Below, in pieces: positions 31,914-31,994 of a stretch of DNA of 31,994 nt. The position numbers were made by a program, and so were the translations under genes. Position 1 is the stretch's first letter, and each line of letters begins with the position of its first letter. Origin of the DNA: an uncultured Alistipes sp. (GTDB lineage: Bacteria > Bacteroidota > Bacteroidia > Bacteroidales > Rikenellaceae); NCBI GenBank assembly GCA_937880705.1, contig CALGRZ010000048.1, forward strand, positions 1-31,994, read 5' to 3'. The notes under the pieces were generated by a model that had not been told where the DNA came from, did no database searches, and saw only the letters and a list, made by a program, of their open reading frames with translations.

Positions 31914-31994
31914 TATTTATTTTTACTTTTATTTCATTACTCTTTTCAATTTTTTCTTCAATCGTTTCGGGAATCAAAACCGTCTGGTCGCTGC

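Noticed and set aside
31914..31994. Possible C-terminal end of an upstream minus-strand gene reading into purH (frame ending with a stop inside the purH start region)
   Set aside because: Only about 30 codons are visible, the last part is very AT-rich like intergenic DNA, and no family is recognisable, so it cannot be supported from this window.
1..31994. CRISPR arrays, tRNA or rRNA genes, insertion sequences
   Set aside because: No regularly spaced repeats, cloverleaf-like sequences, rRNA segments or transposase motifs were seen on either strand.

Overview
The window is a 32-kb piece of chromosome from a Bacteroidales bacterium, plausibly Alistipes-like (Rikenellaceae). The genus is an inference. 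The order rests on the Bacteroidetes promoter signature (TTTG about 20 bp upstream of TAnnTTTG) found before gene after gene, on Bacteroidales-type protein families (a 330-aa malate dehydrogenase, a signal-peptide-bearing M16 peptidase, a glycine-lipid acyltransferase pair, lipoproteins with a Cys lipobox), and on the near absence of strong Shine-Dalgarno sequences. Twenty-seven protein genes are supported. I saw no tRNA, rRNA, CRISPR array, integrase or transposase.

Layout. 1-3463: the 5' part of sufB (minus, cut by the window edge), mdh (plus), a 3' hairpin with a repeat-like intergenic segment, and a membrane-anchored WG-repeat protein (minus). 3507-5404: an AT-rich module with a CatA-like acetyltransferase and an AraC regulator, bracketed by a 16-bp direct repeat. 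5454-9151: a tight minus-strand operon of a BASS-type sodium symporter, a PlsC-like acyltransferase and an Omp85-type barrel. 9446-11638: a DUF819 membrane protein convergent with a tRNA-dihydrouridine synthase. 11757-15558: argS, a thioredoxin-like lipoprotein and an acyl-CoA reductase (plus). 15547-17435: an acyl-ACP thioesterase and a GT4 glycosyltransferase (minus). 17654-20476: a large M16 peptidase. 20617-22257: a HerA/DUF853 ATPase. 22352-23078: a zeta-toxin-like kinase overlapping an untracked 53-aa gene. 23190-24781: two lipoproteins sharing a repeated domain. 25025-26738: glsA-glsB-like glycine-lipid genes. 26897-31913: purH-purD-folD-purB (minus).

How the genes work together. The right end is a purine operon in which FolD can supply the 10-formyl-tetrahydrofolate used by PurH, and PurB acts on adenylosuccinate and SAICAR. 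Several separate units concern acyl lipids: two PlsC-fold acyltransferases, an N-acyltransferase, an acyl-ACP thioesterase and an acyl-CoA reductase. Most of the window is core genome. The accessory parts are the CAT-AraC module, the kinase/small-protein pair with its palindrome, and the lipoprotein pair.

Most notable for a second look: the direct-repeat-bounded CAT-AraC module, whose removal would rejoin a terminator to a promoter; the kinase plus 53-aa partner overlapping at ATGAGTGA; a bulged hairpin shared by two unrelated 3' ends; and one domain occurring three times in two adjacent lipoproteins.
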